Made by a program: the position numbers and the translations under genes
Notes under the pieces: generated by a model
Databases searched by the model: none
Seen by the model: the letters and a program-made list of their open reading frames with translations, nothing else
Told to the model about the DNA's origin: nothing
Origin: Prevotellaceae bacterium KH2P17
GTDB taxonomy: Bacteria > Bacteroidota > Bacteroidia > Bacteroidales > Bacteroidaceae
Direction of reading: 5' to 3'
Assembly: GCA_900199655.1 (NCBI GenBank)
Contig: FZRE01000010.1
Span: forward strand, 44,721-108,720
DNA: 64,000 bases
Part shown: positions 1-9,000 of the stretch, in pieces
Numbering within the stretch: the stretch's first letter is position 1
Layout: each line of letters opens with the position of its first letter

Positions 1-117
1 GTCGTAGGCCTTCTCCTGGTCTATCTGGTCTCTGGGCGACTCTTCCAGGCAGCCCGTGAGCGTGAAACCGGCCAGCAGGCAGGCCGCCGTAAGCAAATGG
101 TAACTCAGTGTTTTCAT
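1..117 (-). CDS. SusD/RagB-like outer-membrane lipoprotein (N-terminal part only)
   Basis: Only the first 39 codons are in the window; the gene runs off the left edge. The product starts with a Lys-containing signal peptide and a lipobox (TLTGC, Cys about 23). This is followed by an acidic, Asp/Gln-rich stretch (LEESPRDQIDQEKAYD) of the kind that opens SusD-family proteins. It sits 28 bp downstream of a SusC-like receptor on the same strand, the usual SusC-SusD order. SusD proteins are surface lipoproteins that cap the SusC channel and bind glycans or peptides. The family call rests on the N-terminus and the neighbour; the substrate cannot be inferred. Confidence 0.8.
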   Translation of the reverse strand, partial: MKTLSYHLLTAACLLAGFTLTGCLEESPRDQIDQEKAYD

Positions 118-145
118 CCTGTTGTGATTTAGAAAGGTGCGGGGT

Positions 146-2851
146 TCAGAAGGAGATGCTCACTCCGACGGAGTAAGTACGGTAGATGGGATAGGAGCGC
201 TTGTCGTCTATGCCGAGCGTGCTGTTCACGATGTAGCTGTTTATCATGGGCGTAAGGCCGCTGTAACCAGTGATGGTGGCCAGGTTGTTGATGCTGCACG
301 AGAGGCGCAGTGCGCTGATGTACTTGCTGCGCACGGGCACATTCCAGCCCAGGGTGAGGTAGTCAAGGTTCAGATAGCTGCCGCTCTCCAGCCAGTAATC
401 GGTCACGTTCTGGTCTACGATGTTGCGTTCGGGCGCGCCCTTCATGACGTTGTAGTCCGGAAAACTCGACATGTTGAGGTACGAGAGGGTGGTTCCGTTG
501 TAGATTTTGTGGCCGAACGCGCCGTTCATCTGCAGCGAGATGTCGAACGCCTTGTAGCGGAAGCTGATGTTGGAGCCCAGCGTCATCTTCGGCGTAGCTT
601 GCCCGGCAATGTACCGGTCGCCGTTGTCGCTCAGGTCGATGACGCCGTTCTCGTCCAAGTCGGCTATCTCATACTTGTTGTGACCGTGGCCGTTGTCGAC
701 GATGCCCGTGCAGTGCGGCAGGTAGAAAACGCCCAGGGGCTGGCCCACTATCTGGTAAAGAATGCTGCTGTTGCCGCCGTGGAAGCCCGCTCCATTTAGC
801 TGTCCGATGCTCGTAATGGCAGCTGCCGACATGTGGTAGCCGTTGTATTGGCCGCTTAGTGAGAGCAGTTTGTTCTTCTGCCACGACAGGTTCACGTTCA
901 GGTTGAGCTCCATGTCCTTCTTGGAGATGGGGGTCAGGCCGATGCCTACTTCGAGTCCGCTGTTCTGCATGGAGCCTATGTTGGCCAGCAACTTGTCGTA
1001 GGCGAAGGTTGGTACGGGCACATCGTACTGGTAGAGCATGTTGGTGGTCTTGGAATAGTAGTATTCCGCCGTGAGCAGAACGCGGTTGCGGAAGAGCCCG
1101 AGGTCGGCTCCGATGTTGAAGGTGCTGCGTGTCTCCCACCTCAGGTCAGGGTTCATGTTGCGCAGAGTGCCCATGGTAACGGTGGGAGCGCCGCCCTGCG
1201 ACACCAGTCCTACAGGCATAACGGTGTTCAGCGTGTTATAAGAACTGATGCCGCCCAGGTTACCCGAGGAGCCGTAACCCATGCGCAGCTTGAGCAGACT
1301 CACGGCTTTGGCCTGCCGCATGAAGGGCTCCTGACGGATGTCCCAGTAGCCCGAGACCGACGGGAAGGTGCCCCAGGTGTGGTTACGGCCCACCATCGAC
1401 GAGCCGTCGGCACGCAGCGTGAGGGCCAGCGAGTAGCGACCCAGCAGCGTGTAGGAGGCACTCCCCATGACCGAAGCCAAGGCCGGAGCCTCGTAGTTGC
1501 TGCCCGTGCCGCCGAAAGGGCGTATGGATGCCGCGCCCAGATTGTTGTATCCGAAGTCGTTAGTGGTAAATCCCTTGACCAGAGTCCAGAACCCCGAGCG
1601 CTTGTTTTGCTGGTATTCGCCCATCAGAGTGGCCTCTATGCGGTGGCTGCCCCATGTGTGCTGCCAGTTCAGAGATACGTTGCCGAGCCAGTCTTCGCTC
1701 TTGTGCTCGCCCCGATAGGCTTGTCCCTGCGCCCAGACCCACGTGGGACAGAACTGTGCATTCTCCGTTGAGTTGAACGAATAGGCACCTGTCATGATGA
1801 GCTTGAGGTCCTGCAGCAGGCTGAGAGTGAGCCTGAGGTGGGTGTTGAAGTTCTGGTTACGGGTGTCGTTGCGCTCCAGCAAGAGCGTGCGGGGTGGGTT
1901 TATCTGCGATGCGGTGCCGTTCTTGCGGCGCTCGTCGGCCCCGAAGGTGGGGTTCTGTGTGGCCGCCGAGTAGAACAGCCCCTGCGCATCAAAGATGTCG
2001 TCGCTCTTCTGCGACGAGCCAAACACGCCGAAGTCAACCTTCAGCTTGTCGTCGAAGGCGAGCTGGGTGATGTCGAGTTTGGCCGCAAAGTTTTGGTATC
2101 GCTTCTTGTCAACAACGGTGTTGTGGTCCATGAGGCCAAGAGAAGCGCGGTAGTTGGACTTCTCCGAGCCGCCGCTGAAGGCGATGTGGTGGTTCTGAAC
2201 GAAGCCCGTGCGGGTGATGGCCTTGCGGAAGTCGGTGGCCGAACCGCCGTCGTTGTAGTCCTGTCCGAGTGCCTTGGCGGTGGCGATGTACGTTGCGGCG
2301 TCCAGCATCTCAATGTTCTTGTACACCGACTCGAAGCCTGCGTTGCCGTCGTAGGCGATGTGGAACTGTCCGCCGTGGCCCTGCTTGGTCTTCACCTCGA
2401 TAACACCCGAGGCGCCGCGCGAGCCGTACTGCGCCGTTTCTGATGCGTTTTTCAGGATGGTGAAGCTCTCGATGTCGGCCGGATAGATGGTCGACAGGGT
2501 TGCCAGGTCGCTGTAAACGCCGTCGATGATGACAAGAGGGTCGTTGCCGCCCGTGAGCGATGTGGTGCCGCGCACGCGCACACTGCTCAGCATGGCCATG
2601 CGGTTTTCGCCGTTGGAGATGTTCACGCCGGCCGCCTGACCGCTCAGTGCGCTCAGCGAGTTGGTAACAAGACCCTTATTCATGCGCTCCTCCGTGACTA
2701 CTGCTGCCGAGCCCGAAGCCCGCTCGGTGAGCAGTTGCGTGGTGATGCTGTCGGTAAGAAGAATGGATTGCCGTGGCTTTTGCGTTTGGGCCTGCGTACC
2801 TATGCTCACGAGAAGCAGGGCCGGCAGGAGGGTGTTTTGCCATTTGTTCAT
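146..2851 (-). CDS. SusC/RagA-family TonB-dependent outer-membrane receptor
   Basis: The 901-residue protein has a signal peptide ending near AQTQ at about residue 23. A plug domain covers about residues 45-155, with the family signatures VRVRGTTSL, DPLVIIDGV and YGSRGASGVIEVKTK. A long C-terminal beta barrel ends in an aromatic residue (SVGVSISF). It should import the ligand captured by the SusD partner encoded just downstream, using TonB energy. It is shorter than most SusC proteins (about 1,000 residues) because the N-terminal carboxypeptidase-regulatory-like domain is missing; the plug begins almost directly after the signal peptide. A -33/-7 promoter lies at about 2877-2910. No anti-sigma factor or hybrid two-component regulator and no glycosidase is visible in the window, so the substrate is open. 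Confidence 0.93.
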   Translation of the reverse strand: MNKWQNTLLPALLLVSIGTQAQTQKPRQSILLTDSITTQLLTERASGSAAVVTEERMNKGLVTNSLSALSGQAAGVNISNGENRMAMLSSVRVRGTTSLTGGNDPLVIIDGVYSDLATLSTIYPADIESFTILKNASETAQYGSRGASGVIEVKTKQGHGGQFHIAYDGNAGFESVYKNIEMLDAATYIATAKALGQDYNDGGSATDFRKAITRTGFVQNHHIAFSGGSEKSNYRASLGLMDHNTVVDKKRYQNFAAKLDITQLAFDDKLKVDFGVFGSSQKSDDIFDAQGLFYSAATQNPTFGADERRKNGTASQINPPRTLLLERNDTRNQNFNTHLRLTLSLLQDLKLIMTGAYSFNSTENAQFCPTWVWAQGQAYRGEHKSEDWLGNVSLNWQHTWGSHRIEATLMGEYQQNKRSGFWTLVKGFTTNDFGYNNLGAASIRPFGGTGSNYEAPALASVMGSASYTLLGRYSLALTLRADGSSMVGRNHTWGTFPSVSGYWDIRQEPFMRQAKAVSLLKLRMGYGSSGNLGGISSYNTLNTVMPVGLVSQGGAPTVTMGTLRNMNPDLRWETRSTFNIGADLGLFRNRVLLTAEYYYSKTTNMLYQYDVPVPTFAYDKLLANIGSMQNSGLEVGIGLTPISKKDMELNLNVNLSWQKNKLLSLSGQYNGYHMSAAAITSIGQLNGAGFHGGNSSILYQIVGQPLGVFYLPHCTGIVDNGHGHNKYEIADLDENGVIDLSDNGDRYIAGQATPKMTLGSNISFRYKAFDISLQMNGAFGHKIYNGTTLSYLNMSSFPDYNVMKGAPERNIVDQNVTDYWLESGSYLNLDYLTLGWNVPVRSKYISALRLSCSINNLATITGYSGLTPMINSYIVNSTLGIDDKRSYPIYRTYSVGVSISF

Positions 2852-2876
2852 GGTCGGAAGGCTTTAAGTTACAATG

Positions 2877-2885
2877 GCAAAAATA
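2877..2885 (-). promoter_or_regulatory. Bacteroidota-type promoter of the susC-like gene
   Basis: On the minus strand the -7 box TATTTTTGC is preceded, 20 nt upstream, by TTTG, matching the Bacteroidota consensus (TTTG, about 19-21 nt, TAnnTTTG). The predicted start of transcription is about 20 nt before the ATG at 2851. Confidence 0.75.
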
Positions 2886-2948
2886 AGCTAAAGTTGGGAA
2901 AGAAGCAAATAAAAAAAGGGGAATTTTAATCAATTCCCCTTGTTGAGT

Positions 2949-3350
2949 CTATTTATGCTCGTTGTAATATTGCAGCCCCAGCTCCATGTTCTTCTTCAAT
3001 GCTTTCGACGTAAAGGTTGCTCCGCTTACGCCATCGACCTGCATCTTGGCAGCCTTCTTGGTGCTCGCACCCTCGTACTTGGCCAGAAGAGTCTTGGCCT
3101 TGGCAAAGAATTTGGGCGTCTCATGGTTGGCCAGTGGCTCCACCTTGACAACTTTGTTCTTGCGGATGTATATCTTCAGCGGGGTAGCTCCCCTGTATCC
3201 TCTCACGTTCTTGCCCAGTTGCTGGGTGTTCACGATGGTTGTATCGCCGTCTTTCTGCATCACGTTCTCGGCTGGCATTGCGCTTATGAGCAAGCCTGCA
3301 GCCAGCACGGCCGCCATGCCGGCAAACCTTTTGTAAATCTTCTTATCCAT
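2949..3350 (-). CDS. small exported FMN-binding domain protein
   Basis: The 133-residue protein has a basic, hydrophobic N-terminus (about residues 8-27) that looks like a signal peptide or anchor, followed by a single FMN-binding domain. The signature DGVSGATFTS spans about residues 106-115. In RnfG/NqrC-type proteins the Thr of SGAT (here about T112) carries covalently bound FMN attached by ApbE. The protein is probably an extracytoplasmic electron carrier, but no Rnf or Nqr gene is adjacent, so its partner is unknown. It has its own promoter and stands alone between the SusC gene and a repeat zone. The domain call is secure; the role is inference. Confidence 0.82.
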   Translation of the reverse strand: MDKKIYKRFAGMAAVLAAGLLISAMPAENVMQKDGDTTIVNTQQLGKNVRGYRGATPLKIYIRKNKVVKVEPLANHETPKFFAKAKTLLAKYEGASTKKAAKMQVDGVSGATFTSKALKKNMELGLQYYNEHK

Positions 3351-3375
3351 CTTTTTAACCTTAAATTAAACCAAT

Positions 3376-3384
3376 GCAAAGGTA
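3376..3384 (-). promoter_or_regulatory. promoter -7 box of the FMN-binding protein gene
   Basis: TACCTTTGC on the minus strand, 26 nt before the ATG at 3350, matches TAnnTTTGC. Confidence 0.7.
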
Positions 3385-3526
3385 GCTAAAAGATTACAGA
3401 AGTGGTGCTGCAGGCAGTCGGTTTTTAAATTTATTTATCATCTCACCCTGTAAAATACCGAGTCGTAGGTAGGCTGCCAGGCTCCAGAACCGCCGCTGCC
3501 GGTTTGCTGCGGGCTTGCTGCTTGGA

Positions 3527-3661
3527 TTTAAAGACAGAGTAACAGAGTATTTTTTCAGCTGTTGCGGGCTTGCTGCTTAGCGAGATAGTGCAAGCAACGG
3601 TTTGCGAAGAGGCAAACTGGTATTCTCCCCTTGGAAAGGGGAGGCGGAGGAGGGGATGACC
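3527..3661 (+). repeat. dispersed repeat family A, copy 1
   Basis: The repeat starts with TTAAAGACAGAGTAACAGAG and runs through a variable Ser/Leu-codon-like GC patch. It ends in a hairpin-forming CTCCCCTTGGAAAGGGGAG followed by GCGGAGGAGGGGATGAC. The same order of blocks recurs at 3920, 13958 (inverted), 14266 (inverted) and 63748. It lies in non-coding DNA between the FMN-binding gene and ddh, with no ORF of gene quality in it. Confidence 0.85.
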
Positions 3662-3829
3662 AACAGCAGGATAGCTATGCTCCGAGGTTTTATCTTGTAG
3701 CAGAAGCAGGTTAAATACACGTCAAACAAAGGCAAACAAACACGCAAAAAGAACTTCTACAACTACCGGATTTGCCCCCGGAGTGTAAGCTATTGAATTC
3801 CAACAACTTACAAACAAGAAAGTAAAAGG

Positions 3830-3906
3830 TGCCTTTCAAAGCCCTTGAACGTATCATTCAAGCCCCTTGAAGGTATCGTTCAAGGAGCTTGAAGCATACC
3901 TCCGCG
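3830..3906. repeat. dispersed repeat family B (CTTGAA/TTCAAG array), copy 1
   Basis: Short palindromic modules of the form TTCAAG-nnn-CTTGAA, separated by about 8 nt, make a cluster of about 75 bp. Five further clusters occur in the window, all between genes. Confidence 0.8.
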
Positions 3907-3919
3907 CGTATTCCCCTTG

Positions 3920-4056
3920 TTTTTAAAGACAGAGTAACAGAGTATTTTTTCTACTGCTGCAGGCTTGCTGCTTAGCTGGAGCGAGGAAGCAACGGGTTGC
4001 GAAGAGGCAAACCGGTATCCTCCCCTTGGAAAGGGGAGGCGGAGGAGGGGATGACC
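3920..4056 (+). repeat. dispersed repeat family A, copy 2
   Basis: Second copy of the element at 3527, in the same orientation and about 390 bp away, with family B lying between the two. The rest of 3385-4120 shows no gene, RNA or further motif that I can support. Confidence 0.85.
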
Positions 4057-4120
4057 ACGCGGCAGAAGAACACTTATCAGCAGGGCGTATCATCTCGTTA
4101 GAACATTCCGCTCGTTAGGA

Positions 4121-4155
4121 AATAAAAAAAGATGGACGCCTTTCGGGCGCCCATC
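4121..4155 (-). terminator. rho-independent terminator of ddh
   Basis: A 10-bp stem (4131-4140 with 4146-4155, one G:U-type mismatch) and a 5-nt loop are followed on the minus strand by a run of seven T. It lies 22 bp past the ddh stop codon. Confidence 0.85.
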
Positions 4156-4177
4156 CTCATATCGTAGGGTTCGGCAG

Positions 4178-5077
4178 TTATACCAATGTAGCCACGATTT
4201 GCTCGCGAGTACCGGGCAACATGTCGATGACCGGAATCTCCGGCATGGTGTAGCAGCCCGGCTGCAGGCGCATGCTGGCGCGCGCCACGTTGACCAGAAC
4301 CTGCGCCGTAAGGGCCGGGTTGTTGATGCTCATGTTGAACTCGAAGCGCTGGTTGTGCGTTTTACCGCTCACGCCTTTGCGGGTCATGTGCACGCCATGG
4401 CCCACATCGTTGAGTGCATCCACGCTGGGAACGGCGAAAACATGCAGCTCGTCGTGTGCAAAATAGTCGTCGGCCTTAATCTCCTTGGTAACTTCTTCCA
4501 GGCTGGCACCCTCTTCCAGCTCCACGTAAACCATGCGGCGGTGGATTCCCTCGCCCAAAGGAATGGTCATGGAGAGGGCATCCTTTACGCCTTTCTTGCT
4601 GCGGGCAACCACCGAGTGGCCCATAGAACGGCCCGGACCGAAGTTGGTGTACGACAGTCCTTGTGGTGCCAGGCTCTCCATGAGCACACGTACGATGGAG
4701 TCGGAACCCGGGTCCCAGCCGGCTGAAATGACCGATACGCGGCCTGCCTGCTTACAGTTGGCCATCTGGCGGGTGCGGTAGTCGAGGATGGAGGTGTGGA
4801 TGTCGAAGCTGTCGACGGTGTTGATGCCCAGTGCGACGATGCGCTCAGCGTACTCGGGGCACGAGCGGGTGGGCGTTGCCAGTATGGCCACGTCTACATC
4901 CTTCAGCTTGGTTATGTCGTCAACTACCTCGTACGGTGCCAGTTCTGCAGGCTTATCCTTGTCGCCCTGACGGCGTACGATGCCCGCAATCTCAAAATCC
5001 GGTGCGGTTTCCAGCGCCTGAACGCTGTACTGCCCGATGTTGCCGTAACCCACTACGGCTGCTCTGATTTTCTTCAT
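4178..5077 (-). CDS. ddh: meso-diaminopimelate dehydrogenase
   Basis: The 299-residue protein matches the usual length of Ddh, which makes meso-2,6-diaminopimelate from tetrahydrodipicolinate, ammonia and NADPH in one step (EC 1.4.1.16). The N-terminal dinucleotide-binding loop is GYGNIGQYS (residues 10-18). Family motifs follow: ATPTRSCPEYA, SAGWDPGSDS, NFGPGRSMGHSV and the C-terminal HNQRFEFNMSINNPALTAQ. The pathway feeds peptidoglycan and lysine in the cytoplasm. The gene is monocistronic, with its own promoter and a strong terminator, and is divergent from ruvA. Confidence 0.95.
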   Translation of the reverse strand: MKKIRAAVVGYGNIGQYSVQALETAPDFEIAGIVRRQGDKDKPAELAPYEVVDDITKLKDVDVAILATPTRSCPEYAERIVALGINTVDSFDIHTSILDYRTRQMANCKQAGRVSVISAGWDPGSDSIVRVLMESLAPQGLSYTNFGPGRSMGHSVVARSKKGVKDALSMTIPLGEGIHRRMVYVELEEGASLEEVTKEIKADDYFAHDELHVFAVPSVDALNDVGHGVHMTRKGVSGKTHNQRFEFNMSINNPALTAQVLVNVARASMRLQPGCYTMPEIPVIDMLPGTREQIVATLV

Positions 5078-5119
5078 CTTTTATCGTTGTTTATGTGATT
5101 GATATTTTATTTGTTGACT

Positions 5120-5128
5120 GCAAAAGTA
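5120..5128 (-). promoter_or_regulatory. promoter -7 box of ddh
   Basis: TACTTTTGC on the minus strand, about 43 nt before the ddh ATG. The 315-bp ddh-ruvA gap otherwise holds only a poor match (TAATATTGG near 5358) that could serve ruvA. Confidence 0.65.
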
Positions 5129-5392
5129 CATCATTCTGCCGAAATAGCGCCGCCGCCGTTCCGTTTTTTTATTAAAAAGTATGAAAAGTAATGAATTGAA
5201 AGCAGGCAGGGCATTGACTCGAAAGATTGTAAGCAAACCTGCGGCGCTGCCGGCTGATACGCATGCCGTTCTTGGTGCTTGCCACGCGCAGGGCTGCCGG
5301 AAAGTGTTTTTGGGCCTATTCTGCGCCTGCGATGCAATAAACCGGCGCACGGGCGCGTTAATATTGGTGTATATATACAAACAAGTGAGAAA

Positions 5393-6010
5393 ATGATAGA
5401 ATACATTAGGGGTGAATTGGCAGAACTGACCCCCGCCTTGGCTGTGGTAGAAGCGGCCGGAGTAGGCTATGCCCTCAACATTTCGCTCAACACGTACAGC
5501 GCCGTGCAGGGCCGAAAGGAAGTGAAACTCTACGTCAACGAGTCGCTCGTAACGGGCGGACGCGACGATTCGTTCACGCTCTTCGGCTTCGCCACCAAGC
5601 AGGAACGCGAGCTCTACAGGCTCCTCATCACCGTATCGGGCGTGGGAGCCAATACGGCCCGCATGATACTCTCTACCATCTCGCCGGCCGAGTTGTGCAA
5701 TGTAATAGCCAACGGAGACGAACGCATGCTCAAAGCCGTTAAGGGTATAGGCCCCAAGGCGGCACAGCGCATCATCTTGGAACTGAAGGACAAGATTGTG
5801 GCAGCAGGCATTGCCAGCGAGCTGCACGTGAATACAACGGCTGCGCAGGCATCGGTCAACACCCCCGTAAGGGACGAGGCAGTGGCTGCCCTGACCATGT
5901 TGGGCTTCTCGCCGGCGCCCTCGGCCAAGGTGGTTACGGCCATCCTGAAAGACCAACCCCAGCTGCCGGTGGAGCAGGTGGTGAAACTCGCCTTGAAACA
6001 AATCAAGTAA
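5393..6010 (+). CDS. ruvA: Holliday junction branch migration protein RuvA
   Basis: RuvA forms the tetramer that binds four-way junctions and loads RuvB for branch migration. The start was taken at MIEYIRGELAEL, the conserved RuvA N-terminus; the open frame extends 38 codons further upstream but without family similarity. This gives 205 residues, a normal length. The N-terminal OB domain covers residues 1-65. Two helix-hairpin-helix motifs (LLITVSGVGANTARMIL and LKAVKGIGPKAAQRII) follow at about 70-130, and the C-terminal RuvB-binding domain (EAVAALTMLGF) comes last. The gene lies 54 bp upstream of sprA on the same strand and is probably co-transcribed with it. Confidence 0.96.
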   Translation: MIEYIRGELAELTPALAVVEAAGVGYALNISLNTYSAVQGRKEVKLYVNESLVTGGRDDSFTLFGFATKQERELYRLLITVSGVGANTARMILSTISPAELCNVIANGDERMLKAVKGIGPKAAQRIILELKDKIVAAGIASELHVNTTAAQASVNTPVRDEAVAALTMLGFSPAPSAKVVTAILKDQPQLPVEQVVKLALKQIK

Positions 6011-6064
6011 CAGCAGCGGTGAAGGGGAACTGCCGGTGCGGCAGGTACCCTCCGCTCGGACGCT

Positions 6065-9000
6065 ATGAAGATACGGCAGAAGATAGGAAGTTTGGTAATG
6101 GCATTGTCGGTCATCAGCTTGGCCGGCTATGCCCTTACCGTGCCCTATCTTCAGGACGACCGTACGCGCCGGCAGCAGCATGACAACCGCGGCAATGTGG
6201 GCCGGCCCCGCACGGACGACACCATCCATGTGAGCGCCCAGCCCCTGCTCGACAACGAGGATTCCATCCCCGATTCGCTTCTCCACACGCGCTGGAAGAT
6301 ACAGCGCACGACGCCCATCACCATCGGCGACCTTGACCAAAACGCCACCGACCTGAAGCGACCGGACAACATGAAGTACGACGTTGTGTACAACGATACG
6401 CTCGATCGGTACATCATAGGCAACAAGATAGGCAACACGTGGATAGCCGCCCCCATCATGATGACACCCGAGGAATACCGCCGCTGGAGCGAGAAGAGGG
6501 AGCGCGATGCCTACTTCCGCAGTCAGAACAGCGAGATTTACGAGCGCAAGGGCAAGGAGAAATTCGACTTCACCGACATGCACTTCGACCTCGGACCGGC
6601 CGAGAAAATCTTCGGACCGGGCGGTGTGCGCATCAAGACACAGGGCAACGCCGAGCTTAAATTCGGCGCTACGTTCAAGAACATCGACAATCCAAGCCTG
6701 CCCATCCGCAACCGCAAGACCACTACCATGGACTTCGACGAGAAGATAAACTTAAATGTGAACGGCAAGGTGGGCGACAAGGTGAACATGAACCTGAACT
6801 ACAACACCGACGCAACGTTTGACTTTGATGCCCAGAACCTGAAACTCAAGTACGACGGAAAGGAGGACGAAATCATCAAACTCGTTGAGGCGGGCAACGT
6901 GTCGTTCCCTTCCAACTCCTCTCTTGTCAAGGGGGCAAGCTCCCTCTTCGGCATCCGAACCGACCTGCAGTTCGGTAAGTTGAAGCTCCAGGCAGTGGCT
7001 TCGCAGAAGAAGAGCTCAACCAAGAGCGTCTCGTCCAAGGGCGGCGTGCAGGTTACTCCGTTCGAGATAGACGCTGCCAACTACGAGGAAAACCGCCACT
7101 TCTTCCTCTCTCAGTACTTCCGCGACAAGTACGATGCCGCCATGCGCACCCTGCCCAACCTCATGACGGGCGTCAAGATTAACCGCGTAGAGGTTTGGGT
7201 AACCAACAAGACGGGCACTACAACCAACACGCGAAACATCGTCGCCCTGACTGATTTGGGCGAGAACGGGCGCGTCTCCAACCCTATGTGGGCGGTTTCG
7301 GGGGCAGCCGTGCCGTCGAACAATGCCAACTCGGAGTACGCAACGATGGTAGGCAGCTACGCGTCGGCCCGCGACATCGACGCAACTTCTACCACCCTGG
7401 ACGGTGCAGGACTGACAGGAGGCGCCGATTACGAGAAACTGGAGCGGGCGAGGCTGCTGAGTTCGTCGGAATATGAGGTGAACCAAGCCCTGGGTTACAT
7501 AAGTCTGCGCACGTCGTTGCAGTCGGACCAGGTGCTGGCCATTGCCTACGAGTACACTTACGGGGGCAATACATACCAGGTGGGAGAGTTCGCTTCCGAT
7601 ATCACCGACACCAACCAGGCTCTCTTCGTGAAGTCTCTGAAGAACACGAGCAACAATCCCAGGCAGGGCAACTGGGGCCTGATGATGAAGAATGTGTACT
7701 ATCTGGCCTCGTCGGTAGAACGTGACAAGTTCCGCCTCGACGTCAAGTTTCAGAGCGATACGGCCGGCGTTTACCTGACGTACATCCCCGAGCAACAGGT
7801 CAAGAGCCAGCCTATCATCCGCCTGCTTGGCGCCGACAGGCTCGACAATAACAACAAGGCACACCCCAATGGCTACTTCGACTTCGTTGAAGGCTACACG
7901 GTCAGCGACGGCAGAGTGTTCTTCCCGGTGGCCGAACCCTTTGGTTCGTACCTCTATAACTACCTCACCGGTCAGGGCGTTGCAGCCGACCAGGCCCGCC
8001 GCTATGCCTTTACGGAGCTGTACGACTCTACCAAGACCGTGGCCAAACAGATAGCCGAGAAGAACAAATACGTGCTCATGGGCCAGTACCGCGGCACCTC
8101 GGCCAACGTTATCTCACTGGGTGCGTACAACGCTCCGCAAGGTTCGGTGGTGGTAACGGCCGGCGGCGTGACGCTTACCGAGGGCTCCGACTACAGCGTG
8201 GATTATAATGCAGGCGAGGTGACGATACTCAACCAGAGCATCATTGATGCCGGCACGGCCGTCAACGTGTCGCTCGAAAGCAACACGGACTATGCCCAAC
8301 AGCGCAAGACAATGTTCGGTCTGAACTGGGAATACGACTTCTCAAGGAACTTCCAGCTTAGCGGCACCATCCAGCATTTGAGTGAGCAGGCGCTTACCTC
8401 GAAGGTTAACATGGGCTCGGAGCCGCTCAACAACACGCTCTGGGGCGTGAACCTGAACTGGAAGAAGGAAAGTCAGTGGCTCACGAACGTACTCGACAAG
8501 ATTCCCTTCCTGCACCTCACGCAGCCTTCGCAGATATCTTTCAACGCCGAATTTGCCCAACTCATAGCCGGCCGAAGCCACGGTACGCAGGACAATGCCT
8601 CGTATCTGGACGATTTCGAGAATACCACCAACGCCATTGACGTGAGCATACCGACGGAGTGGATTATATCAAGCGTGCCCTCGATGTTCCCCGAACACAA
8701 TGACAAAACTACCCTGCAGAGCGGCTACAACCGCAGTCTGCTGGCCTGGTACAACATAGATCCGCTCTTCACCCGCCGCAGCAGTTCGCTTACTCCGGGC
8801 CACATCAAGAGCGACTTGGACCAACTGTCCAACCATTTGGTGCGTGAGGTGCCCGTCCGCGAACTCTATCCGTATCGCGATCAGAGCAGTTACAACGGCG
8901 CGGTGAGCACCTTGCCCATCCTCAATCTGGCCTATTATCCCAACGAACGCGGCCCTTACAACTTCAATCCCGACCTCAACGGCGACGGCACGCTCAACAA

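Noticed and set aside
5181..5396. 71-codon ORF ending in an ATGA overlap with ruvA
   Set aside because: The overlap is tempting, but the peptide is Cys/Arg-rich with no recognisable pattern, its start has no promoter or A-rich leader of note, and ruvA does not need it.
5081..6583. 500-codon minus-strand ORF over ruvA and sprA
   Set aside because: It is antisense to ruvA, whose protein matches its family along the whole length. The ORF has no family likeness and is typical of long shadow frames in G+C-rich DNA.
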